DNA from: Paenibacillus_D sp047238105
GTDB taxonomy: Bacteria; Bacillota; Bacilli; Paenibacillales; Paenibacillaceae
Assembly (NCBI RefSeq): GCF_047238105.1
Contig: NZ_JBDFMD010000001.1
Coordinates: forward strand, 3,534,001 to 3,598,000
Direction of reading: 5' to 3'
DNA: 64,000 nucleotides
Shown: in pieces, positions 26,497 through 33,402 of the stretch
Position numbering within the stretch: position 1 is the first letter of the stretch
Layout: each line of letters begins with the position of its first letter
Notes under the pieces: model-generated
Seen by the model: only the letters and a program-made list of their open reading frames with translations
Databases searched by the model: none
What the model was told of the DNA's origin: nothing
Made by a program: the position numbers and the translations under genes

Positions 26497-27296
26497 TGAA
26501 ACCTGCACATCAATTTTGCGCCGATAGGCTGGTCTCGGGCTACGAGGGCAAGACGATCATCCATGGTGTAGATCTTGCCATTCCGAGCAATCAGATCAGT
26601 GTCTTGATCGGCTCCAATGGCTGCGGCAAATCCACTCTCCTCAAGACGTTGGCCAAGCTGATCAAGCCCGCATCCGGCAGCATCACCCTCGATGGCAAGC
26701 CTATCGGCAAGTTCCCGCCCAAACAGCTGGCGCGGACCGTAGGCCTGCTGCCCCAGTCGCCGATTGTGCCGGAGGGCATCACAGTGGCCGACCTGATCGG
26801 CAGAGGGCGGTTTCCCCACCAGTCCATGCTGGGTGGATGGAGCAAGCGGGACTATGAAGCCGTCGGCGAGGCGATGGACCTGATGCGGATTACCGAATTC
26901 GCCAATATCCCGATGGATGAGCTGTCCGGCGGTCAGCGCCAGCGGGTGTGGATTGCCATGGCGCTCGCGCAGGAGACCGATATCCTGTTCCTGGACGAAC
27001 CGACGACCTTTCTGGATATCGCGTATCAGGTCGAGATCCTCGATCTGCTGACCGATATCAACCGCAAGCAGGGCACGACCATCGTCATGGTGCTGCACGA
27101 CATCAACCTGTCGGCCCGCTATGCCGACTATATCTACGCGCTTCAGGAGGGCAAGCTTGTCGCCGAGGGCCCGCCGCGGCAGGTGATTACGAGTCAGCTG
27201 ATCCAGGATGTATTTGACCTGGAATGCACGGTTATCGATGATCCGGTCTCCGGCTCGCCGTGCGTCATCCCGATTGGGCGGTATCATAAGGTATAG
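26496..27296 (+). CDS. Iron-siderophore ABC transporter ATPase (FhuC/FepC-like)
   Basis: This cytoplasmic ATPase of 266 residues powers the importer. It has Walker A IGSNGCGKSTLLK, Q-loop LPQSP, signature LSGGQRQRVWIAMALAQ, Walker B ILFLDEPTTFLDI and the switch His in VLHDINLSARY. AAGGAG lies about 7 nt before the ATG at 26496, which overlaps the last base of the preceding TGA stop. A GTG one codon earlier is less likely. It is the last gene of the Fur-controlled operon. Confidence 0.96.
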   Translation: MKPAHQFCADRLVSGYEGKTIIHGVDLAIPSNQISVLIGSNGCGKSTLLKTLAKLIKPASGSITLDGKPIGKFPPKQLARTVGLLPQSPIVPEGITVADLIGRGRFPHQSMLGGWSKRDYEAVGEAMDLMRITEFANIPMDELSGGQRQRVWIAMALAQETDILFLDEPTTFLDIAYQVEILDLLTDINRKQGTTIVMVLHDINLSARYADYIYALQEGKLVAEGPPRQVITSQLIQDVFDLECTVIDDPVSGSPCVIPIGRYHKV

Positions 27297-27328
27297 TTTC
27301 TGAAGTTGAGAAAAACAAGTTAGAGTTG

Positions 27329-27373
27329 AAAAAGCCCCTCCCCTATTGTCATATTAGGGAGCGGGCTTTTTAT
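27329..27373 (+). terminator. Terminator of the iron-siderophore operon
   Basis: AAAAAGCCC pairs with GGGCTTTTT around an inner CTCCC/GGGAG stem, and ends in TTTTTAT. Confidence 0.92.
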
Positions 27374-27649
27374 AAATCGATGCTAGCTCGATTTAAGGAT
27401 TATTCTGTGGGAACCAGCCGCAATTTCAGCACGCGTGATCTCACGGTTGGGTTCGAAATTTCGAGTAGCCGGTCATCTGCGACCATGGTTTTGTATGATT
27501 TTTCGTATACGAAATCACTTAGTGTCTGCGGAAGGAATCATACGAAGAAGGTCTGAGCATCCCATGCAGCTCCCACAGAGAGCAGAGCAACTATAGCGGC
27601 TGCTTTCACGTCTATTATGTTGACAAAGTAAAATTGTGGGAGGACAGGT
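27374..27649. other. Intergenic region without a recognised feature
   Basis: This stretch is relatively AT-rich. It holds short similar words (GTATGATTT near 27493 and AATCATAC near 27536) that could pair, but no convincing gene. TTGACA occurs at 27618-27623, too close to the next ATG to be its -35. Confidence 0.4.
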
Positions 27650-28240
27650 ATGAAAAAGGGTGCACTCCTTGCGCTGATGTTTCTAATGATGATAAGCAGC
27701 TTGCTGCTCATCCAGCCGCCATCCGCTTATGCCTGCAGCTGCGCGAACTCCGAGCCTGACGAGGCGTTCGAAAGAGCGGACACGGTATTTAGCGGCACCG
27801 TACTGCGGACGAAAGCAGAGTACAAGCGGGAGGGCCGGACGGCGACGTTCGGATACCGGGACGCCAATCTGTTGGAGGTTCAGGAGGCATGGAAAGGTGT
27901 GGAGCAGTCCCAGCTCCTGGTCTATGATCCGGGGCACGAGTCGTCATGCGGCATGAATTTCGAGGAAGGCCAAACCTATCTCGTCTATGCTTATGATGTC
28001 AAGGGAGAGTTGCACACGAGCTACTGCAGCCGCACCATAGAGCTATCCCGGGCCGGGGAAGATCTGAGCTACCTGGGGGCCGGTCATACTACACTTGAGA
28101 AGGTCAACCTCAAAGGCAAGATGCGGTGGGTCATCGGCAGAGAGCTTGACCGGCTGGTGTTCGGCGGCGGCGCGCTGGTCGTCATCGGGGGGGTGGCCGC
28201 GCTGTATCTTTTGAGGAGACTTGTGAGGAGGAAGCGGTAG
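27650..28240 (+). CDS. TIMP/NTR-like exported membrane-anchored protein (first paralog)
   Basis: This protein of 196 residues has a signal peptide ending SAYA, directly followed by the mature sequence CSCANSEPDEAFERADTVF. A compact Cys-containing domain follows (W of EAWKGVE, SCGMNFEEGQTYLVYAYD, YCSRT). A C-terminal helix (about 168-188) with a basic tail (RRLVRRKR) ends the protein. The arrangement CxC at the mature N terminus, AD-VFxGxV, and SCG-F-xGxxYLVYA is that of TIMP/netrin-like (NTR) domains. In animal TIMPs the N-terminal CxC inserts in a metalloprotease active site; inhibition by this protein is only inference. The motif before Cys is not a standard lipobox. It shares about the same order of motifs with the gene at 31784. 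GGGAGG precedes the ATG. Confidence 0.75.
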   Translation: MKKGALLALMFLMMISSLLLIQPPSAYACSCANSEPDEAFERADTVFSGTVLRTKAEYKREGRTATFGYRDANLLEVQEAWKGVEQSQLLVYDPGHESSCGMNFEEGQTYLVYAYDVKGELHTSYCSRTIELSRAGEDLSYLGAGHTTLEKVNLKGKMRWVIGRELDRLVFGGGALVVIGGVAALYLLRRLVRRKR

Positions 28241-28268
28241 CCCCGTTCAGGGATGCCTGGAAATAGTG

Positions 28269-28311
28269 CGGCCCAGGGAAGAGAGAGTATCACTCATCCT
28301 TTGGGCCGTCT
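28269..28311. terminator. Hairpin between convergent genes
   Basis: CGGCCCA pairs with TGGGCCG around a loop of about 26 nt, followed by TCTTTACG. It separates the first TIMP-like gene from the convergent Atu4866-type gene. Confidence 0.6.
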
Positions 28312-28335
28312 TTACGTTGATGCAAGGGTGCTAAG

Positions 28336-28704
28336 TTATTCTTCTCTGTAAAGCACCATGCCCGCGTGGTACAGCACACCGTCCCGGAAATCGCCGTCGG
28401 CCGTGAATCCGGTATCGTCCACATATTCGATATGGTCGCCTTCGATCGTATAGCTGCCCTGATAGGCGCTCTTGCGGTCGCCGCGGGCTTCATCGTAGCG
28501 CCCGTTCGGCAGCAGCTCATGACGGATGTAGCCGTCCTCCGTCACCCACATCCCGACATAGGGATGTGGCGCTGTCTCGTTACTGTGGTTCATGTCAGCA
28601 GCTCCTTCCACATGATTGCTTGGAGATTGCGTCTGCTGACAAGCCTGCAGCGTCCAAGGGCCAGTGATCAGGACAATCAGTGTGTATGCGATGACTTTGA
28701 CCAT
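28336..28704 (-). CDS. Atu4866-domain lipoprotein
   Basis: This small exported protein of 122 residues has a hydrophobic leader and the Cys of LQACQQTQ as probable lipid site. Nearly all of the remainder (HPYVGMWVTEDGYIRHELL through TGFTADGDFRDGVLYHAGM) matches the Atu4866 domain family, a small beta fold of unknown function. Most family members are cytoplasmic or stand-alone, so the lipoprotein leader is worth noting. A strong AGGAGGTGA lies upstream of the ATG. It is a single-gene unit, divergent from the sulfatase. Confidence 0.8.
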   Translation of the reverse strand: MVKVIAYTLIVLITGPWTLQACQQTQSPSNHVEGAADMNHSNETAPHPYVGMWVTEDGYIRHELLPNGRYDEARGDRKSAYQGSYTIEGDHIEYVDDTGFTADGDFRDGVLYHAGMVLYREE

Positions 28705-28922
28705 CGACTCGTCACCTCCTGTAGATTATTCTTTAGTGACAGTATGAACCAATACGGTTGCGGGACGGTAGCCGAATGATGCATAATTCTTGCCTAATCG
28801 TCCTAAACATTTCCGTTATTTCTCAAGTTGTTGCGGTTAAATTTCAAGGCATCCTCCGTGTGAAAGGGGCTATAATGACAGTATCAACAGGAACGCAAGA
28901 CAGAGAAAGGAGCGTTAGCATT

Positions 28923-30380
28923 GTGAAAACCTTGTTCATCCTGATGGATTCTGTGAACCGTCACTATCTCTCGTGCTACGGTAAGGAAGGGATCCACACG
29001 CCCAACCTTGATCGGCTGGCAGCCAAAGGAATCGTCTTCGACCAGCATTACAGCGGCTCTCTGCCCTGCATGCCGGCACGGCGCGAGATCATGACGGGAC
29101 GCCTCAACTTCCTGGAGTCCCGCTGGAGCCCGCTGCAGCCTTTCGACGAAGCGTACCCCGAGGAGCTGCGCAGGCAGGCGGGCGTATACAGCCATCTGAT
29201 CACGGATCATTACCATTACTTCGAAGCGCAGGGCGGCAACTATCATACGCCGTTCAACACCTGGGAGTTCCTACGCGGCCAGGAGGGCGATCCGTGGCAC
29301 CCCGGCGTGGGGGAACCGGAGATCCCGGCGTTTCGCGGCAAGAGCAAGCGGCAGGACTGGGTCAACCGGGCCAGTATGGATCCCGAGCGCGAGGAGGACT
29401 ATCCGACGCCGCGATGCTTCGAGCGGGCGATCCGGTTTCTCGAGCGCAATCGCGACGAGGACAATTGGCACTTGCAGCTGGAAGTGTTCGATCCGCATGA
29501 ACCGTTCATGTGTCCGACCAAGTACCGCGAGCTGTACAGTGACACCTGGGATGACCGTTACCACTTCGACTGGCCGCCATATGCGCCTGTGGATGGTGCC
29601 GTGGATGATGAAGCGGCGATCCGGCATATCCGGGCGTGCTATGCCGGGACGCTCACCATGGCGGACGTCTGGCTGGGCAAGCTGCTGGATACGATGGATG
29701 CGCTCGACTTGTGGCGGGATACAGCGGTCATCCTGACTACCGATCACGGGCATCTGCTCGGCGAGCACGGCTACTGGGCCAAAAACTACATGTTCGATTA
29801 CCGGGAGCTCGTCCATATCCCGCTGATCGCTTATGTGCCGGGCGCACCCATGAACGGGAAGCGGGCGAGCGGGCTGACCTCGACAATCGATCTCATGCCG
29901 ACGCTGCTGGAGCTGCACGGGGCTGCGCCTTCGCAGCAGGTGCACGGCCGTTCATTCGGCGCCCTGTTCGCCGGCGATGTGCCGCATCACGATGCGGTGC
30001 TGTATGGCTACTTTGGCAAGGATATCAGCCTGACGGACGGCCGCTATACGTACTGCCGCCAGCCGCTCCCCGGGAGCATGGCCTACCATCACACGGCCAC
30101 GCCGCCGCGGACGGGCTCGTCGGATTATGGGACATGGGAGGTGGGCCGCTTCCTGCCGCAGACGGCGATGCCGGTCTACCGGATTCCGAGTCCTTCGCAG
30201 CCGCATCACGACGCAGCCCTTGAGCCGTTGCTGTACGATCTTGCGGCCGATCCGGACCAGCGCTCGCCGATTGACGACGCTGCGCTGCATGCGCAATATG
30301 AAGCCAAGCTGCTGGAGCTGATGCGGCGGTATGAAGCGCCGGACTGGCAATACGCCAGGGTTGGTCTGGCGGAGGCGTAG
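28923..30380 (+). CDS. Sulfatase (type I, Cys-type)
   Basis: This alkaline-phosphatase-superfamily hydrolase of 485 residues carries the sulfatase signature with Cys49 in SLPCMPARREIMTG (CxPxR), the residue converted to formylglycine. An early metal-site Asp9 (FILMDSVNRHYLS) and the late TTDHGHLLGEHGYWAKN motif are also present. The start is a GTG at 28923, with AAAGGAG 10 nt upstream; an upstream ATG at 28875 lacks a site. There is no signal peptide, so it acts in the cytoplasm, probably on imported sulfated sugars or sulfate esters. No maturase gene is nearby. Confidence 0.9.
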   Translation: MKTLFILMDSVNRHYLSCYGKEGIHTPNLDRLAAKGIVFDQHYSGSLPCMPARREIMTGRLNFLESRWSPLQPFDEAYPEELRRQAGVYSHLITDHYHYFEAQGGNYHTPFNTWEFLRGQEGDPWHPGVGEPEIPAFRGKSKRQDWVNRASMDPEREEDYPTPRCFERAIRFLERNRDEDNWHLQLEVFDPHEPFMCPTKYRELYSDTWDDRYHFDWPPYAPVDGAVDDEAAIRHIRACYAGTLTMADVWLGKLLDTMDALDLWRDTAVILTTDHGHLLGEHGYWAKNYMFDYRELVHIPLIAYVPGAPMNGKRASGLTSTIDLMPTLLELHGAAPSQQVHGRSFGALFAGDVPHHDAVLYGYFGKDISLTDGRYTYCRQPLPGSMAYHHTATPPRTGSSDYGTWEVGRFLPQTAMPVYRIPSPSQPHHDAALEPLLYDLAADPDQRSPIDDAALHAQYEAKLLELMRRYEAPDWQYARVGLAEA

Positions 30381-30470
30381 AGTTGAAGCCGCCGCGAAGG
30401 CGATCACCGATGGCCGACGGGCGATGGTTGGGAGCAGCGCGTGAGGGAGCGTGGGAGCGAGCGACGATGT

Positions 30471-30494
30471 GATTGAGTGATTGAGTGATTGAGT
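30471..30494 (+). repeat. Octamer microsatellite
   Basis: Three perfect tandem copies of GATTGAGT are followed by a degenerate copy. They lie in the non-coding gap after the sulfatase gene. Confidence 0.8.
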
Positions 30495-30584
30495 GATGAC
30501 GTGAGTGCGGCAACCGCGTGACGAAATGAATGCGAAATTTCATATTCATTCGCTCCATTTTCCCCCAAACGCCTCAATAAGCTT

Positions 30585-30643
30585 GAAATATCGTGTTCGT
30601 TGAGCGATTTTTGCGTCTGAGCCCGAAATAAACACGATATTTC
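30585..30643. repeat. AT-rich inverted repeat
   Basis: GAAATATCGTGTT (30585-30597) and AACACGATATTTC (30631-30643) are perfect 13-bp inverted copies around a 33-nt loop. A related word (GAAATTTCATATTC) occurs just upstream near 30534, and ATTTCATATTC recurs at 30639. This is a palindromic cluster with no open frame. Confidence 0.7.
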
Positions 30644-30664
30644 ATATTCGATTGAGCCCGCAGG

Positions 30665-30841
30665 ATGATCGAAGCGAACTTCCAAAGTGTCCAAGAGGAG
30701 TATGCCGCCTTCATCGCTTCGTCGCCGGAGGCGCGCTTCAAGTCGCTGATGCTGCGGCGCCCATCCCTCATCGACCGGGTGCCGCAGCATCAGCTGGCGA
30801 GCTTCCTCGGGATGACGCCGGAATCGCTGAGCAGGATCAAG
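30665..30841 (+). pseudogene. Remnant of a Crp/Fnr-family regulator (C-terminal part)
   Basis: About 59 codons encode MIEANFQSVQEEYAAFIAS, then RFKSLMLRRPSLIDRVPQHQ and LASFLGMTPESLSRIK. This is the hinge and helix-turn-helix end of a cyclic-nucleotide-type regulator, with the recognition-helix motif ASFLGMTPESLSRI. The sensory N-terminal domain is missing, and the upstream DNA is a palindromic cluster. The frame then runs into a hairpin. It is most likely a deletion remnant. Confidence 0.7.
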
Positions 30842-30847
30842 ATGATA

Positions 30848-30889
30848 ACCCCCTCATATACATTGTCATCTCAATGTACCCGAGGGGGT
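30848..30889 (+). terminator. Hairpin after the Crp/Fnr remnant
   Basis: ACCCCCTC pairs with GAGGGGGT, with an inner ACATTG/CAATGT stem. It begins directly where similarity to the regulator stops. There is no T tract. Confidence 0.5.
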
Positions 30890-30957
30890 GCAAGGTATGC
30901 ATCGACTTAAGTCAATACGGTGCCGGAGCATCGCGGACCATGTGGTGTGAAACGCAG

Positions 30958-31644
30958 TCACTCATGAATAGTGGCGTTTATTTCGTCGAGAAGCGCATGA
31001 TTATACACAATCTTATCCTGGATCTGACGGTACAACTCTTCTTGATACTCGTAGTAACCCTGAGCGCCTTCAACTTCTCCGCTCTCCACCATCTCCCTCA
31101 TCAACTCGCCGCCGAGGTGGGCTATGCGATAAGCTTCGCGTAGCTTCCCGCTTTGCCAGTACTCCTCTTCCGTCATTCCGTGCAACTGGATTCCTTGCAA
31201 GACGACTTCCTTAAACCAGACTTCTTTTTCATCCGTAGGATCCAGTTGGTCAAATGCTTCTCTCTGATAAGTGATTTGTTCGTCGATATCTTCTTCTGTG
31301 ACGGTTAACCCTCTCTGCAGGGCTTCCTCAGCGACCAGTTGTTCTGTAATCAGCTGTTCGATGATCTGTTCGTCAGTCAGGAGCGGAGAATCGCCCCCCA
31401 GTGACCGCACCTGGAGACGATTCAACTTGGCATAGGTAAACGCCGCCTGATCGATCATAATCCCCTCTACTTGGGCAACCGCGGAAGCGTTCAATTCTTC
31501 TCCGGTTAGCTGATCCAGCTTTTGTTTGATCGTCTCAAAGGTCATGCTGATGGAGAGCCGATCCGAGTTCGATACCACTGCAAAGGCTGCTGCTGTCATC
31601 ACCGCCGCCAGTGAAATAATTATCAGTAAGATTCTCTTGTTCAA
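30958..31644 (-). CDS. SurA_N-like membrane-anchored protein
   Basis: This protein of about 228 residues has one N-terminal membrane segment (RILLIIISLAAVMTAAAFAVV). A helical domain follows with the pattern LLTDEQIIEQLITEQLVAEEALQRGLTVTEEDIDEQI, here quoted as EQLVAEEALQRGL and VTEEDID. This is characteristic of SurA N-terminal chaperone/PPIase precursors such as PrsA relatives, but no rotamase domain is present. It may be an extracytoplasmic chaperone-like protein. GGGGTGAT lies upstream of a TTG at 31644, which I prefer; a GTG three codons earlier overlaps that site. Confidence 0.65.
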   Translation of the reverse strand: MNKRILLIIISLAAVMTAAAFAVVSNSDRLSISMTFETIKQKLDQLTGEELNASAVAQVEGIMIDQAAFTYAKLNRLQVRSLGGDSPLLTDEQIIEQLITEQLVAEEALQRGLTVTEEDIDEQITYQREAFDQLDPTDEKEVWFKEVVLQGIQLHGMTEEEYWQSGKLREAYRIAHLGGELMREMVESGEVEGAQGYYEYQEELYRQIQDKIVYNHALLDEINATIHE

Positions 31645-31783
31645 AAAAATCACCCCATGATTGCATGTTTTGTTAAACGCTGCAGTTGCAGCCCCATGCG
31701 CATGTTCATATAAGAGTAATACGCAACAATAACTGGAAAAGGTTCGTTTATAACGTAAAGCGATAGAATGTGGGGGCGATCAT

Positions 31784-32368
31784 ATGGCAAAATGCAGACT
31801 GGCTTGTCTTTCAATCTTGCTTATCATAGGCAGTTTTATCGTCATGTTGCCAAAACCGGCGGCTGCGTGCGGCTGTATATACCCGGAGAATGCAAGTGAA
31901 GCCTTCGAGCAGGCATCGGCAGTATTCGCAGGCGAGCTGGTCATCGCCAAGGGTGAGCGTAAGCAAAAGGGTATGACTGGTCCGATCGAAAACCGGACGG
32001 TCAACCTCTTCGAGGTGGAGACGGCATGGAAAGGCGTGGAGCACGCTCAGGTGATGGTTCATACTAGTTGGGACTCCTGCCAAATTGTGTTTGAGGAAGG
32101 GCAATCCTATCTCATCTATGCGGTTGAAGGCAGAGACGGGGACTTGTATGCAGGTACCTGCAACCGTACGCCGGAGCTTTCTCAGGCTGGAGAAGATCTA
32201 ACCGTGCTGGGTCCGGGCATGACCAATCTGGAGCAGATCGATCTGCGGGGCAAGATGCGCTGGATCACCGATAAGGATTATGATCTGCTGATCGTCGGCA
32301 GCGCGGCGATGCTTGGGATCATGACGATATGGCTCCTCTTCAAAAGGTTCCGGCGGAATCGCAATTGA
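31784..32368 (+). CDS. TIMP/NTR-like exported membrane-anchored protein (second paralog)
   Basis: This protein of 194 residues follows the same plan as the product of 27650-28240. It has a signal peptide ending KPAAA, mature CGCIYPENASEAFEQASAVF (CxC at the new N terminus), ETAWKGVEHAQV, SCQIVFEEGQSYLIYAVE, TCNRTPELSQAGEDL, a C-terminal helix (about 169-187) and a basic tail. The paralogs are about 3.5 kb apart in the same orientation, so they probably arose by duplication. A GGGGGCGAT ribosome site precedes the ATG. The inhibitor role known for animal TIMPs is not shown for bacterial relatives. Confidence 0.75.
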   Translation: MAKCRLACLSILLIIGSFIVMLPKPAAACGCIYPENASEAFEQASAVFAGELVIAKGERKQKGMTGPIENRTVNLFEVETAWKGVEHAQVMVHTSWDSCQIVFEEGQSYLIYAVEGRDGDLYAGTCNRTPELSQAGEDLTVLGPGMTNLEQIDLRGKMRWITDKDYDLLIVGSAAMLGIMTIWLLFKRFRRNRN

Positions 32369-32376
32369 ATAATCTA

Positions 32377-32406
32377 AGAAGCCACTCCTGATAGGGGTGG
32401 CTTTCT
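32377..32406 (+). terminator. Terminator of the second TIMP-like gene
   Basis: AAGCCACTCCT pairs with AGGGGTGGCTT around a short loop, and ends TTTCTT. Confidence 0.88.
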
Positions 32407-32424
32407 TGCACGGACAGCAGGCTG

Positions 32425-32604
32425 GCGGACACAGTAGACGCTAACGGCGACAATAGTACCCTTTTGGCTCCTTTGGCGGACAGACGATACGCTATTGCTG
32501 CTGGAACTGGCGAATGGAGCCGCGAACGGAACAAATAAGGTACCGTGTGTCCGAAGCTCTTCCAAAAAGCCAAATGTTAACGAAATAAGCGCCGCTGTGT
32601 CCGC
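32425..32604. repeat. 180-bp intergenic palindromic element, copy B
   Basis: Terminal inverted repeats are GCGGACACAG (32425-32434) and CTGTGTCCGC (32595-32604), perfect over 10 bp. The left GGAC (32427-32430) recurs exactly 51 nt inward (32478-32481, within GGCGGACAGACG). The right GTCC (32599-32602) recurs 50 nt inward (32549-32552, within GTGTGTCCGAAG). The right end resembles that of copy A: GCGCC, a few bases, then TGTGTCCGC. Confidence 0.75.
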
Positions 32605-32631
32605 TCCCAAGAAAGGCCTCACATATTCGGT

Positions 32632-32700
32632 ATGGACAAGGTGCCTCAGCTGGCGGAGATGGGCTACTGGATCGGCAAGCCGTACTGGCATCAAGGCTTC
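32632..32700 (+). pseudogene. Remnant of a GNAT acetyltransferase
   Basis: About 22 codons read MDKVPQLAEMGYWIGKPYWH then QGF. This matches the conserved core of RimJ/RimL-type GNAT enzymes (xAEIGYWIGKPYWGQGY). Nothing before or after continues the family. The fragment abuts the 3' end of the DUF421 gene on the opposite strand. Confidence 0.65.
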
Positions 32701-33200
32701 TGCTTTGCGTCTTGCACCAGATCGGTCGGGGCGTCCGTGTGGGGGATCACCGACAGTTTCCCGTTGTCCTCCAGGATGACAAAGCCGACCTCCTGTATGG
32801 ACGATATCCCTTCGCTTCTTGCGGCCTGAAGGATATCTTCTTTCTGGATGCGGGCTTTCTTCATGGCGCTTCTCATATAGTTGCCTTTATAAAATACCAG
32901 CTGCGGTTCCGACGTGAGCATCGCCTGAAATGTCTTGCTGCGTGCGGCCATCCAGGCCAGCAATGCCTGCATGCCGATCAGCACGCCAAAGGCAGTGAGC
33001 CCTTCCGACAACGTGATCTGCTTGTCCAAAATGACAGTCGACAGTACGGAGCCCAGAGCTATCGAGACCGTAAAATCGAAAGCATTCATCTTCGACAGTG
33101 TGCGCTTGCCGGACAGTCTGACGATAAGAATGAGGGCTGCATAACTAAGGACGCCGATGACGACGATGCGAAACAGAGCGCTCCAGGTATCAAAAAACAT
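32691..33200 (-). CDS. DUF421 family membrane protein (YetF/YdfS-like)
   Basis: This protein of 169 residues has about three N-terminal membrane helices. The conserved RLSGKRTLSKMNAFDFTVSIALGSVLST segment (quoted as GKRTLSKMNAFDF and IALGS) is followed by a cytoplasmic beta domain (LVFYKGNYMRSAMKKARI and VGFVILEDNGKLSV). Family members are found in many spore formers; the function is not established. It is shorter than the longest members, which carry an additional C-terminal part. GAAGGGAGA precedes the ATG. Confidence 0.88.
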   Translation of the reverse strand: MFFDTWSALFRIVVIGVLSYAALILIVRLSGKRTLSKMNAFDFTVSIALGSVLSTVILDKQITLSEGLTAFGVLIGMQALLAWMAARSKTFQAMLTSEPQLVFYKGNYMRSAMKKARIQKEDILQAARSEGISSIQEVGFVILEDNGKLSVIPHTDAPTDLVQDAKQKP

Positions 33201-33295
33201 AGGATTCTCCCTTCCGAACCAGAGTAGTATCTATTAACCATAGTAGCCCCGGAATAACAAAATTCGCACATCGTTATAAAATCCCGCCATTTGCC

Positions 33296-33324
33296 TTGAC
33301 CGCCCTTGCCGGCGGCGGTACACT
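33296..33324 (+). promoter_or_regulatory. Promoter of the first membrane AraC regulator
   Basis: TTGACC (33296-33301) and TACACT (33319-33324) are separated by 17 nt. A GC-rich potential stem (GCCCGTCCGCG and CGCGGGCGGGC, about 33338-33376) follows in the leader. Confidence 0.6.
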
Positions 33325-33402
33325 CTGACATAATGTATCGCCCGTCCGCGTGCATGGTAGGCGCGCGGGCGGGCCAAATCAGCGGAGCGGAGTTGGCATA
33401 CG

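Noticed and set aside
30665..30910. Intact small gene of 81 codons
   Set aside because: Only the C-terminal part of a Crp/Fnr regulator is recognisable, and the last 22 codons run through a hairpin.
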